Part shown: piece after piece, positions 1 through 8,628 of the stretch
Layout: each line of letters starts with the position of its first letter
Position numbering within the stretch: the stretch's first letter is position 1
Assembly: GCA_017621455.1 (NCBI GenBank)
Contig: JAGATC010000020.1
Coordinates: 186,001-250,000 of the forward strand
Length of the DNA: 64,000 nucleotides
Direction of reading: 5' to 3'
DNA from: Alistipes sp.
GTDB taxonomy: Bacteria > Bacteroidota > Bacteroidia > Bacteroidales > Rikenellaceae
Position numbers and translations under genes: made by a program
Notes under the pieces: generated by a model
The model's database searches: none
What the model was told of the DNA's origin: nothing
What the model saw: the letters and a program-made list of their open reading frames with translations, nothing else

Positions 1-777
1 GACATCTACGCTGGCGTGGAGACTGAGGATTTGTCAGTACCCAATGGCGTCTACACATTTGATAGCTCAAATAGCTACGCTAATGGCACATTCACCGAGG
101 AGTATGGCTATGGCTTCCTACTCACTGATGGTGTTCCCACTTGGTACTACTATGCTGAGGGCAGCAAGATCACGGTATCGGACAACAAGATTGTTGCCGA
201 GCTTATCTTGACCGATGGTTCGAAGCATATTGTAACCTATGAGGGCAGCTTATCACTCGGTGGTGGCGTACTCTCTGAGGATATTGAGGTCAACGCAACA
301 GATTGGGATGTGATGGTTGATTACTACGGACAGTATTACAATGATGAGACCGACAACTACTATGTTCAGATATTCGAGGATGCAGAGACTGGCAATGGTC
401 GCTACTTCGTTTTCGACCTCTTGGCCGACTACGCTACTTGTGAAGACCACAGTGGTACATTCACCGCATCGGAGGATTTCGGTATCAACACCTTCGTATC
501 AGGTTATCTCGAAGATGGTTATTTGGCAGGTAGCTGGTACGCAGAGCTTGAGGGTGGTTCAGTAGCTGGAGTAATGGCTCCATTGACTGAGGGTACTGTT
601 AACGTAACTCTTAACGATGATGGCACTCAGACATACGTATTCGACTTCAAGGATGATAGGGGCAATAAGATTACTGGCTCGGTAACAGCTAATCCTTTCT
701 CAAGCGGTTACGCTCTCAGCGCACAGCCTAAGACTAAGTCGTATGCTATCGAGCTCCCCAAGCGCGTAGTACGCTAA
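1..777 (+). CDS. Surface lipoprotein, C-terminal part (5' cut by window edge)
   Basis: The frame is open from base 1, so the true start lies upstream; the GTG at 16 is not a credible start because the module already runs before it. The visible 258 codons hold two copies of the beta-rich module seen in the neighbouring lipoproteins: a truncated copy (about residues 1-80, ending in the pattern DGSKHIVTYEG) and a second (about 85-245, ending DDRGNKITGSV). The nearest relatives in the window are the proteins at 918 and 32358. No signal peptide is visible because the N-terminus is missing. It is the first member of a four-gene run and has its own terminator hairpin at 803-837. Function unknown; a cell-surface binding or structural role is inferred from the neighbours. 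Confidence 0.75.
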   Translation, partial: DIYAGVETEDLSVPNGVYTFDSSNSYANGTFTEEYGYGFLLTDGVPTWYYYAEGSKITVSDNKIVAELILTDGSKHIVTYEGSLSLGGGVLSEDIEVNATDWDVMVDYYGQYYNDETDNYYVQIFEDAETGNGRYFVFDLLADYATCEDHSGTFTASEDFGINTFVSGYLEDGYLAGSWYAELEGGSVAGVMAPLTEGTVNVTLNDDGTQTYVFDFKDDRGNKITGSVTANPFSSGYALSAQPKTKSYAIELPKRVVR

Positions 778-802
778 TCGACGGGATATATTCAAGATTC
801 TC

Positions 803-837
803 ACAAAGGGTCACCTATCTATAGGGTGGCTCTTTGT
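803..837 (+). terminator. Intrinsic terminator
   Basis: An imperfect stem (ACAAAG, GGTCACCTAT pairing with ATAGGGTGGC, CTTTGT) is followed by a T-rich run. It sits 25 bases after the stop of the first lipoprotein gene and ends that transcript before the promoter at 857-886. Confidence 0.7.
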
Positions 838-856
838 TTTTTGTTAGTTACAGGCA

Positions 857-886
857 TTGTAGATAACAAAAAAATCACTATATTTG
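857..886 (+). promoter_or_regulatory. Bacteroidetes-type promoter for the lipoprotein at 918
   Basis: TTG at 857-859, a 19-base spacer, then TATATTTG at 879-886 match the -33 TTG / -7 TAnnTTTG consensus. The start codon at 918 lies 31 bases further on. Confidence 0.65.
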
Positions 887-917
887 CCCGATATTAGATA
901 ATTATTCAAAAAAATAT

Positions 918-2153
918 ATGTCTATGAAGAAGATTTTTTCAATTATGGCGCTTCTATCGCTTCTCGTGGTAGCCTGCGAGAATGGCGGTGAGGAGAACAA
1001 AAAGCCCACAGTAACAGTCACTTCGGAGAGTGTTGTTGAGGTTGGTGTTGATGGTGATACGGTAGACATCCTCTACACCATCGCCAATGGTTCCGACTCT
1101 AATGTTAATGTCTCGGAGTCTGTTGCGTGGATTGACACCGAGGTTGAGGCATCAAAAGTTGTTGTAACAGTAAAGGCTAACGATGGTCTGACACCACGTG
1201 AGGCTAAGATTAAGCTCACCTACTACAGCTCATCGGCAGTTGTTACCATTAGGCAGGAAGGTAGAGCTACTGGCGACTACGATGTGGAGTTTAGAGCAGA
1301 GCGCTTCGAGGGTATCTACTTCGGCACGGATGACTCTACAACGCCCAACTATTACGTAATCATCTCGGATATTAGTGTAAATGACGATGGCTCACCAAAG
1401 GCTAACGGCACATACTATTTCTTCGATATGTATCACAACACCAAGGCTGATGAGGCTCTCCCCATTTTGCCTAATGGCAACTACACATACGATGTTGAGA
1501 ATGGCTATAAGCACCTCACATTTACTGAGGAGGGTAGCTGGTATGCTGTGATGAATGCTGAGGGCAAGTACGCAACAAACAGTGGGTTTAAGACGGCCTC
1601 TGTGAGCGTTACCGATGATAAGTTCGAGGCAATCATAGAGCTTGAAAATGGCGAGAAGCACCATGTAGTGTTCAACGGTAGACTACAGACATCTATTGGC
1701 CACGTGCGCTCAACATTATTCAATGACGTTGAGTTCGATGTTGAGGATGCTACAATCACTGTAAGCCTCCTTGGCGACGAGGATGGCGATGGCCAGCATA
1801 ACTGGTTTATCGAGGCTAAGAAGGGCGACAAAATCTATATGGTTGACGTCTTCAATGCAAGCACCGAGTCATGCGCAGGCCTCTATCAGATGATGGATGT
1901 CGATGGCAAGGATTTCGCTAATCGCTATCTTCCAGGCTTGTTGGGTGAGGATGGTCTCGTAGGCTCATGGTATGTTAAGCTCACCGATGGTGCTATCAAG
2001 GGTGATGTGATGGTTCCTATGGCAGAGGGTGTTATCCAGATTGTTGTTGAGGGCGACACTCTCCGCATTGAGTACGGCTGTAAGGATGATGCTGGCAACA
2101 ACATCACCGGTAGCGTATCGGGCAAGTTCACCGTGAAGGATGTACTCCTGTAA
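918..2153 (+). CDS. BACON-domain surface lipoprotein
   Basis: A 411-residue exported lipoprotein. The signal peptide ends in the lipobox LVVAC, with Cys20 as the acylated residue. A BACON domain follows (about 31-115, closing with the typical VVTIRQEG). Two copies of the local beta module follow (about 125-250 and 255-405), each with a GxYxxD turn, a 'FKTASVSVTDD' or 'EGVIQIVVEGD' strand pair and an ending of the type GEKHHVVFNG or DDAGNNITGSV. An alternative start at 924 (MKKIF) would drop two residues and is equally plausible. BACON domains are thought to bind carbohydrate or mucin; the function of this protein is not known. A Bacteroidetes-type promoter lies just upstream, and the next gene follows after 52 bases without a terminator. 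Confidence 0.85.
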   Translation: MSMKKIFSIMALLSLLVVACENGGEENKKPTVTVTSESVVEVGVDGDTVDILYTIANGSDSNVNVSESVAWIDTEVEASKVVVTVKANDGLTPREAKIKLTYYSSSAVVTIRQEGRATGDYDVEFRAERFEGIYFGTDDSTTPNYYVIISDISVNDDGSPKANGTYYFFDMYHNTKADEALPILPNGNYTYDVENGYKHLTFTEEGSWYAVMNAEGKYATNSGFKTASVSVTDDKFEAIIELENGEKHHVVFNGRLQTSIGHVRSTLFNDVEFDVEDATITVSLLGDEDGDGQHNWFIEAKKGDKIYMVDVFNASTESCAGLYQMMDVDGKDFANRYLPGLLGEDGLVGSWYVKLTDGAIKGDVMVPMAEGVIQIVVEGDTLRIEYGCKDDAGNNITGSVSGKFTVKDVLL

Positions 2154-2205
2154 TAACAGAATAACAGCAAGATACAATCATTAAACTAACTAATTTAATA
2201 AAACT

Positions 2206-3888
2206 ATGAAAAAACTATTTTACCTTTTGCTTGCATTGCCATTGGCATTTGCAGCATGTGATGATCCAGAGCCAGGCACAGATAAGCCTGTTGAGAAGAC
2301 TTCTGTATTGAAGGTGACAGAGACTACTCTTGACTTTGAGGCTAAGGGTGGCGCAGGCGTTATCAACTACTCTGTAGAGAACGCAGTAGAGGGCACAGAG
2401 GTTGAGGCTACTTGCGAGGCTGACTGGGTAACAGACCTTACTGTAGCTGAGACTATCACTTTCAACGTTGCTGCTAACGAGGGCGAGGCACGTGAGGCTA
2501 CCGTTGTTGTAACTTACGGAGAGCTTTCTAAGAGCGTTGCTGTTAAGCAGGCTGCTAAGGGCGAGGAGCCAAAGCCTAACATTCCTGTATTCGAGGCTGT
2601 AACCGCCACTGTTGAGTATGAGTGGAACGTGACTATGGGTGAGGTAGAGTTCAAGCTCGAGAACCCAATCGAGGGTGTTGAGGTTAAGGCTAAGAGCGGT
2701 GCTATGTGGATTAGCCAGGTACAGGTTAAGGAGAACAAGATTGTCTTCGCTTTGGCTGAGAACAAGGGTGAGGCTCGTGAGGACAAGATCACTGCCGAGT
2801 ATGGTATGTTGGAGCCTATCGAGTTCACCGTTAAGCAGGGCGCTTATGTTGCTCCTGCTCCAGTGGTAACCATCGCCGAGGAGAGCGTAGCTTTGGCTTA
2901 CGACGCTACTGAGGGTTCGTTCACCTACACCGTAGAGAATCCTGTTGAGGGTGTTGTGGCTGAGGCTACTACCGATGCTGAGTGGATTTCTAACCTTGCA
3001 GCTGCTGATGGCACTGTATCGTTCACCACCAGCGTAAACGAGGGCTTTGTTCGTGAGGCTACCATCACCGTTACCTATGGCGTCGCATCAGATACTATCA
3101 ATGTTAAGCAGGCTGCCGAGGGTCAGAATCCCGATTTGAACTACTATCAGTATGGCATCGTAACATTCGAGGCACAGGCTCGTACCGCCAATGTTTGGGA
3201 TATCATTATGAGCGAGCAGCACCCCGAAATGGGCCAGATGTTTACCCGTATCACAGTTCAGCTCTCGGAGGATAACACAGGTCTTATCCCCACTGGCGAG
3301 TACAGCACCGAGGATGGCTCTATTCTTGTAAACACTTCAACTGCAAATGGCTATAGCACTTGGCGTTATAACTCTTCAAGTGCCGACATCACTATCTGCG
3401 ATGTATATGTTGAGAACGACCTCGAGGCTCACACTTCATATATTGAGGGTATGTTCCAGATTGGCAACGAGGTATATGGTTTCTCTTATGAGGGTGCTGT
3501 TGATGGCTTTATGTACGAGGAGCTTGGCGAAGAGGGTGTAACCAACTGGACATCATTCTCAAGCCGCTACGCATTTGAAGACTGCTATATTCTTTCGGGT
3601 AACGCTGAGGGCTTCACCATTGAGCTCTACATCCACGAGATGGGCGTAACGAGCAGCAACCACGGTACAGCTCCTGCGGTTGGCACTTATCCTGTGCTCA
3701 ACTGGATGTTTAGCACTTCTGAGAACTACTGCGAGGGTACAAACGGTGGTTCAAAGGTTAACGGCATCTACCTCAAGAGTGAGGGTGAGGTCGTAATCGA
3801 GGAGGCTGCTGACGGTTACACTGTTACTTTCAATGTTGTTGACTCAAACGGCACAGCTTGGAAGGGTACATACACTGGTACTTTGTAG
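2206..3888 (+). CDS. Lipoprotein with three tandem BACON domains
   Basis: 560 residues. The lipobox is FAAC with Cys18. Three BACON domains occupy roughly 32-117, 127-213 and 221-305, each with an aromatic-rich 'ADWVTDL / AMWISQV / AEWISNL' strand and each closing on a VKQ-type strand (VKQAA, VKQGA, VKQAA). The rest (about 312-560) holds two copies of the beta module, the last ending in WKGTYTGTL. The second BACON copy diverges most from the other two. It probably shares a transcript with the gene at 918 and ends at the strong terminator at 3904-3945. The role is probably surface glycan or protein binding, from family knowledge only; no enzyme motif is visible. Confidence 0.85.
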   Translation: MKKLFYLLLALPLAFAACDDPEPGTDKPVEKTSVLKVTETTLDFEAKGGAGVINYSVENAVEGTEVEATCEADWVTDLTVAETITFNVAANEGEAREATVVVTYGELSKSVAVKQAAKGEEPKPNIPVFEAVTATVEYEWNVTMGEVEFKLENPIEGVEVKAKSGAMWISQVQVKENKIVFALAENKGEAREDKITAEYGMLEPIEFTVKQGAYVAPAPVVTIAEESVALAYDATEGSFTYTVENPVEGVVAEATTDAEWISNLAAADGTVSFTTSVNEGFVREATITVTYGVASDTINVKQAAEGQNPDLNYYQYGIVTFEAQARTANVWDIIMSEQHPEMGQMFTRITVQLSEDNTGLIPTGEYSTEDGSILVNTSTANGYSTWRYNSSSADITICDVYVENDLEAHTSYIEGMFQIGNEVYGFSYEGAVDGFMYEELGEEGVTNWTSFSSRYAFEDCYILSGNAEGFTIELYIHEMGVTSSNHGTAPAVGTYPVLNWMFSTSENYCEGTNGGSKVNGIYLKSEGEVVIEEAADGYTVTFNVVDSNGTAWKGTYTGTL

Positions 3889-3903
3889 TCTACGCTACAA
3901 GTG

Positions 3904-3945
3904 AAAAGCAAAAAACGACTCCTTTGGGGGTCGTTTTTTGCTTTT
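3904..3945 (+). terminator. Strong intrinsic terminator
   Basis: A 16-bp perfect stem (3904-3919 with 3930-3945) has GACTCC at the left base of the loop and an internal run of six T on the 3' arm. It lies 16 bases after the stop of the triple-BACON gene. A short open frame running through it is not credible as a gene. Confidence 0.85.
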
Positions 3946-3979
3946 AGGGTGAAATGCGGTGAAAAAGATATAGGCAGGG

Positions 3980-4010
3980 TTGTTATTTGGAAAAAAAGTT
4001 ATTACTTTTG
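3980..4010 (+). promoter_or_regulatory. Bacteroidetes-type promoter for the lipoprotein at 4061
   Basis: TTG at 3980-3982, a 20-base spacer and TACTTTTG at 4003-4010 fit the -33/-7 consensus, 50 bases before the start codon. Confidence 0.65.
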
Positions 4011-4060
4011 TATAGTGAGAGAATTTTTTTGCACAAACACTAACAACCTATTTCTACAAA

Positions 4061-5509
4061 ATGAGAAAGTTTTTCTATTTCTTGCTTGCATTGCCATTGG
4101 TATTTACAGCATGTAACAACGAGGATGAGCCAACACCCACTCATAAGCCTGAGCAGCCATCGCTTAAGCTGACATCAGAGGCTGTTGTAGAGTTCCCGGC
4201 CGAGGGTGGTGAGAATGTGATTACTTACACCTACGATGCTGGTGATGTAGGTGCCAATGAGGAGATTACGGGAGAGATTGCTACGCTAACTATTACGTGC
4301 GAAGCTGAATGGATTGATGTCGCGAAGGAGGCTGCTCCACTTGGCGAGATTAAGTATAGCGTGGCCAAGAACGAGACTACTGAGGCTCGTGAGGCTACGA
4401 TTCAAGCGACACTCAATGCTCTATCAATAGAGGTCACCATAAAGCAGGCGGCAGGCACAGGCACTACCGAGCCAGAACCTTCGTTTGAGGGTTGGGGTAT
4501 TATAGGCACGCTGAACGACTGGGATGCCTCTAAGGCTATCATAATGGAGGATGCCAATGGCTACTATGTAGCTAAAGCTGTGGCGCTTGCGACAACGGAT
4601 AAGTTTAAGTTTGTCAAGGATGGCGATAATGCTGTAAACCGTGGTGGTAATGGTCTGGCGGCTGATGTCGACTACTTCTATACGGCGCAGTTGTGGGGTA
4701 GCGATATACATGTAAGCGTGGCTGGCACCTACGACATCTACCTCAATGCCAAGGAGGATACCTACTACATTATGAGCGAGGGTAAGTCTCCCGCCGAGGC
4801 GCTTGAGCCCCTTGCTCCAGGCGAGGACCTCTACGAGGTGTATGGCAACTTCGAGGGTGAGAAGGTGCGCCTATATGCCGATAAGAAGTACCTGGCGGCG
4901 AAAGGTGTGAAGTTTAACACCACTACCGCAGAGTTTGATATCCGCGTGAACGAGACGGAGAGGGTATATGGCGCTGTTGAGGATGACACTTATGCCGTAG
5001 AGGAGGAGATTAAGGTTGCCCAGAGCGAGACAAAGATTAAGGTCGAGGTCGAGGCTGGCGTGGAGTACGACATCTACTATCGTAGCGATATGTCAAGCGT
5101 GTGGGTGATGCCCGTAGATGTAAAACCGCTTATTTGGGAGGAGGCAACGGGTATTGCCTTCAGCAGTACCAACTTCGCTATAAACTTGAAGGCTGAGGAT
5201 CTGGAGTTTTTCTTCGATTTCTACTGCGGTGTAGCTGCCGAGAATAACATCATCCCTGAGGCTACCTACTACGTGAACAACGAGAACGATGGAGGCTATA
5301 ACTTTAACCTCGACAATGAGTATGATATGCGTATCAATGGCGTCAAGACAAAGCTCAAGAGTGGCACCATGGTCATCAAGCATATCTCTGGTGGCTACGA
5401 CATCACAATAGATGTGGAGAGCATCCATAACGACAAGGTTAAGGCTCACTACGTGGGTCCAATAGGTGAGATTGCCTTGATGGGGAGTCCCATAACCAAC
5501 CCCGAATAG
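4061..5509 (+). CDS. Lipoprotein: BACON plus SusE/SusF-like domains plus beta module
   Basis: 482 residues. The lipobox is FTAC, Cys18. A BACON domain (about 33-130) ends in VTIKQAAG. Then comes a domain beginning WGIIGTLNDWDASK and ending GTYDIYLNAKEDTYYIM (about 143-245), which is the signature of the starch-binding SusE/SusF outer-membrane family. A second domain of similar ending (EYDIYYRSDMSSVWVMP, about 255-365) follows, then one copy of the local beta module (about 372-470). SusE/SusF proteins are surface glycan-binding lipoproteins, so glycan capture at the cell surface is likely. No SusC/SusD pair is adjacent; the nearest is about 13 kb away. The gene has its own promoter and a terminator hairpin at 5535-5570. 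Confidence 0.85.
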   Translation: MRKFFYFLLALPLVFTACNNEDEPTPTHKPEQPSLKLTSEAVVEFPAEGGENVITYTYDAGDVGANEEITGEIATLTITCEAEWIDVAKEAAPLGEIKYSVAKNETTEAREATIQATLNALSIEVTIKQAAGTGTTEPEPSFEGWGIIGTLNDWDASKAIIMEDANGYYVAKAVALATTDKFKFVKDGDNAVNRGGNGLAADVDYFYTAQLWGSDIHVSVAGTYDIYLNAKEDTYYIMSEGKSPAEALEPLAPGEDLYEVYGNFEGEKVRLYADKKYLAAKGVKFNTTTAEFDIRVNETERVYGAVEDDTYAVEEEIKVAQSETKIKVEVEAGVEYDIYYRSDMSSVWVMPVDVKPLIWEEATGIAFSSTNFAINLKAEDLEFFFDFYCGVAAENNIIPEATYYVNNENDGGYNFNLDNEYDMRINGVKTKLKSGTMVIKHISGGYDITIDVESIHNDKVKAHYVGPIGEIALMGSPITNPE

Positions 5510-5534
5510 GTTGTAGCAGCTACATTGAAACATC

Positions 5535-5570
5535 AACGTCCGATACAATATTTGAGTTGTGTCGGACGTT
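5535..5570 (+). terminator. Hairpin after the SusE/F-like lipoprotein gene
   Basis: A 14-base stem with one mismatch (5535-5548 with 5557-5570; AACGTCCGA pairs with TCGGACGTT) ends about 10 bases before a run of six T. It lies between the lipoprotein stop and the htrA-like start, so it probably separates the two. Confidence 0.6.
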
Positions 5571-5604
5571 ATGATATAGCTTTTTTGATAAATACACTAA
5601 CCGT

Positions 5605-6801
5605 ATGAAGAAGAATGGCATAATTCTGATTGTCGCCGTGGCAGTGTCAGCAATTGTAGGTGCTATCACGGCTGTTGTATCACTATCATTGGGTGGTGAC
5701 ACAACGATAAAGGAGGTGGTATATACTCCCGATTCGGGGAACGTTGCTGAGCCTCGCCCCCAGGTGGTACTATCTAACACCGACTATCCCGACCTAACCT
5801 TTGCTGCTGAGAGTGCTGTGCGCTCTGTGGTGCATATCGAGACCACCATCGATGTGGGATATATGGAGTACGACCCCATTATGGAGTTCTTTGGCTTCGG
5901 CCCTCAGCCAGGTACGATGGAGGCCACGGCAGGTGGCTCGGGTGTCATTATCTCGGAGGATGGCTACATTGTGACTAACGACCATGTATTGGAGAATGCT
6001 AAGCGTGTGCGTGTCACACTATACGATGGCCGCAAGTTCGACGCTACGATTGTCGGCACCGACCCAGATACTGATGTAGCGCTCATTAAGATTGACGCCA
6101 CAGAACTTGCCGTTATGCCCTTTGGCTCGTCGGACGACCTGCGTCTTGGAGAGTGGGTGCTGGCTATAGGCTACCCCATGGAGCTTCAGACAACGGTTAC
6201 GGCGGGTATTGTCTCGGCAAAGGCTCGCCACCTTGGTGCTATCAGCGAGCGTACGGGCATCGAATCGTTCATACAGACCGATGCCGCTGTGAACCCTGGT
6301 AATTCGGGTGGTGCGCTGGTAAACACACGAGGTGAGCTTGTCGGTATCAATACGCTTATCAAGACCTCGACAGGTAGCTTTGTCGGTTACTCGTTTGCTG
6401 TTCCTGAGACCATCGTGCGTAAGGTCACCACCGACCTTATAGAGACAGGCTCGGTGCAGCGTGCCGTGCTCGGTATCTCGTTTACGGAGGTTGACCAGGA
6501 GCTTGTCGATAAGGCTGGCTATCAGTACGATATTGACGAGGTGCATGGCATCTTCGTCTCGGGAGTTGCCCGCGGTGGCGCTGCTGAAATGGCTGGCATA
6601 GCCGTTGGCGATATTATCGTCTCGTTCGATGGTGTAGATGTTAACGATAGCTCAACGCTCTTAGAGCAGGTTAGCAAGCATCGACCTGGTGATGTGGTGA
6701 CCCTCGGACTACGTCGTGAGGGTAGGGCATTCGAGGTGGAGGTAACACTCCAGAATCGTTATGGCGAGACCACTATGCGTAAATCGTCGCACCACAGATA
6801 G
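5605..6801 (+). CDS. HtrA/DegP-type serine protease with one PDZ domain
   Basis: A periplasmic quality-control protease. The 398 residues begin with an uncleaved-looking hydrophobic anchor (about 6-28). The trypsin-like domain carries His127 (TNDHVLE), Asp157 (DTDVALIKID) and Ser234 (NPGNSGGALVN), so the catalytic triad is intact. A single PDZ domain follows (about 285-385). One PDZ and an N-terminal anchor resemble DegS or DegQ-like proteins more than two-PDZ DegP. A membrane-held protease that degrades or senses misfolded envelope proteins would suit the lipoprotein-rich surroundings, but regulation of a sigma factor is not shown by any neighbour. It converges on glnS across the bidirectional hairpin at 6819-6858. 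Confidence 0.92.
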   Translation: MKKNGIILIVAVAVSAIVGAITAVVSLSLGGDTTIKEVVYTPDSGNVAEPRPQVVLSNTDYPDLTFAAESAVRSVVHIETTIDVGYMEYDPIMEFFGFGPQPGTMEATAGGSGVIISEDGYIVTNDHVLENAKRVRVTLYDGRKFDATIVGTDPDTDVALIKIDATELAVMPFGSSDDLRLGEWVLAIGYPMELQTTVTAGIVSAKARHLGAISERTGIESFIQTDAAVNPGNSGGALVNTRGELVGINTLIKTSTGSFVGYSFAVPETIVRKVTTDLIETGSVQRAVLGISFTEVDQELVDKAGYQYDIDEVHGIFVSGVARGGAAEMAGIAVGDIIVSFDGVDVNDSSTLLEQVSKHRPGDVVTLGLRREGRAFEVEVTLQNRYGETTMRKSSHHR

Positions 6802-6818
6802 AGGTGTGCGGATAGTAA

Positions 6819-6858
6819 AATAATGGGAGACAACTCATTGCGAGTGCCTCCCATTATT
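6819..6858. terminator. Bidirectional terminator between htrA-like gene and glnS
   Basis: An 11-bp stem (AATAATGGGAG / CTCCCATTATT) with a nested inner stem ACTC-ATTGC-GAGT. It lies between two convergent genes. The nested architecture resembles the repeat-type hairpins elsewhere in the window, though the apex sequence differs. Confidence 0.75.
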
Positions 6859-6874
6859 GTCTTGGTATGCGGGA

Positions 6875-8602
6875 CTACTTATTTAGCTTCGCCCACGTGT
6901 CCTTCAATGTCACTGTGCGGTTGAAAATAAGATGGTCGGGCGTAGAGTCCTTGTCTACGTTGAAGTAGCCTATGCGCTGGAACTGCAAGTAGTCCATAGG
7001 CTTAGCATCTGCCAAGAACTTCTCTACGTAGCACTCTTTGAGCACCTTCAACGAATCTTCATTGATCATCTGCTTCATAGCCTCCAAGGCATCACAACCA
7101 GTCTCCTTGCGGATGGCAGCCATCTCGTCGCGAGGGTTCTCCACCTTCCACAAACGGTCGTAGAGGCGTACCTCGGCCTTAATGCAGTGAGCCGCACTCA
7201 CCCAGTGAAGCGTGCCCTTAACCTTGCGGTTGCTGCCAGGCATGCCGGTCTTGGTGTCGGGATCGTACTCAGCATATACGGTGGTTACGTTACCCTCGGC
7301 ATCCTTCTCGCAGCCTGTGCACTTGACGATATAGGCATTCTTTAGGCGCACCTCCTGACCTGGTGTCATTCGGAAGTACTTCTTGGGAGCATCCTCCATG
7401 AAGTCTTCACGCTCCATCCATAGCTCGCGGCTAAACTCTATGGTGTGTGTGCCCGACTCGGGGTCCTCGGGGTTGTTCACAGCCTCCATGGCCTCTACCT
7501 GACCCTCGGGGTAGTTGGTGATGATGAGCTTGACGGGGTCGATAACGGCGCTTACACGTGTAGCGCGCTTGTTGAGGTCGTCACGTACGGCGCTCTCCAA
7601 CAGAGCCATATCGTTTAACGCATCGTAGGTGGTGTAGCCAATCTTATCCACGAAGTTGCGGATAGACTCGGGCGAGTAACCACGACGGCGGAAGCCACAC
7701 AATGTCGGCATACGTGGGTCATCCCAGCCATTCACCAAGCCCTCCTTAACAAGGATTAGCAAGTTACGCTTACTCATTAGCGTATAGTTGAGGTTGAGCT
7801 TGTTGAACTCATACTGACGAGGACGCTCATCCGACTCATCAACACCCTCCTTTACCCAGTCGACAAAGAGGTCGTACAAGGGGCGGTGGGGCACAAACTC
7901 CAAGGTACACAACGAGTGAGTTACGCCCTCGAAGTAGTCGCTCTGGCCGTGGGCAAAGTCGTACATGGGGTATACCTTCCACTTGTCACCCGTGCGGTGA
8001 TGTGGGTGATTTACAACGCGGTAGATGATTGGGTCGCGGAAGTGCATATTAGAGCTTGCCATATCTATCTTAGCACGCAACACCATGCGTCCCTCCTCAA
8101 TCTCGCCATTTGTCATCTTCATAAAGAGGTCGAGGTTTTCATCTATTGGTCTGTTACGGAAGGGGCTTTCGGTTCCCGCTTGTGTGGGTGTGCCCTTCTG
8201 CTCGGCAATTTGCTCCGAGGTCTGCTCGTCGATATATGCCTTGCCCGCCTTGATAAGACGTACGGCAAAGTCCCACAACTGCTCGAAGTAGTCCGAGGCG
8301 TAGTACTCTGCGCCCCACTTGAAGCCGAGCCACTCGATATCCTCCTTAATTGCATCTACATACTCTACATCCTCCTTGGTGGGGTTTGTATCGTCGAAAC
8401 GTAGGTTACATACACCGCCATAGCGCTCCGCTACACCAAAGTCCAAGCAGATGGCCTTGGCGTGGCCAATATGTAGATAGCCGTTGGGCTCGGGTGGGAA
8501 GCGGGTCTGAACACGAGTCTTACCCTTAGCTATCGCCTCCTCAATAACCACCTCAACAAAGTTCAACGACTTCTCCTTTACTTCAGTTACTTCTGTTGTC
8601 AT
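6875..8602 (-). CDS. glnS: Glutaminyl-tRNA synthetase
   Basis: A class I aminoacyl-tRNA synthetase that charges tRNA-Gln in the cytoplasm. The 575 residues match the family length. The HIGH signature appears as PPEPNGYLHIGHAKA near residue 36-50 and the KMSKS equivalent as LMSKRNL near residue 275. The PEPNG form of the first motif, the RFDDTNP strand and the absence of an NxxExxR-type insert are typical of GlnRS rather than GluRS. The C-terminal half is the two-barrel anticodon-binding region. Presence of glnS means charging does not rely only on a GatCAB route. The ATG at 8602 is the first in frame before the conserved region. Confidence 0.96.
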   Translation of the reverse strand: MTTEVTEVKEKSLNFVEVVIEEAIAKGKTRVQTRFPPEPNGYLHIGHAKAICLDFGVAERYGGVCNLRFDDTNPTKEDVEYVDAIKEDIEWLGFKWGAEYYASDYFEQLWDFAVRLIKAGKAYIDEQTSEQIAEQKGTPTQAGTESPFRNRPIDENLDLFMKMTNGEIEEGRMVLRAKIDMASSNMHFRDPIIYRVVNHPHHRTGDKWKVYPMYDFAHGQSDYFEGVTHSLCTLEFVPHRPLYDLFVDWVKEGVDESDERPRQYEFNKLNLNYTLMSKRNLLILVKEGLVNGWDDPRMPTLCGFRRRGYSPESIRNFVDKIGYTTYDALNDMALLESAVRDDLNKRATRVSAVIDPVKLIITNYPEGQVEAMEAVNNPEDPESGTHTIEFSRELWMEREDFMEDAPKKYFRMTPGQEVRLKNAYIVKCTGCEKDAEGNVTTVYAEYDPDTKTGMPGSNRKVKGTLHWVSAAHCIKAEVRLYDRLWKVENPRDEMAAIRKETGCDALEAMKQMINEDSLKVLKECYVEKFLADAKPMDYLQFQRIGYFNVDKDSTPDHLIFNRTVTLKDTWAKLNK

Positions 8603-8628
8603 AATCGTATATGTTGTTTAATTGCTTA

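Noticed and set aside
3901..4116. Small open frame of 71 codons
   Set aside because: It runs through a strong terminator and a promoter and overlaps the next gene's signal peptide.
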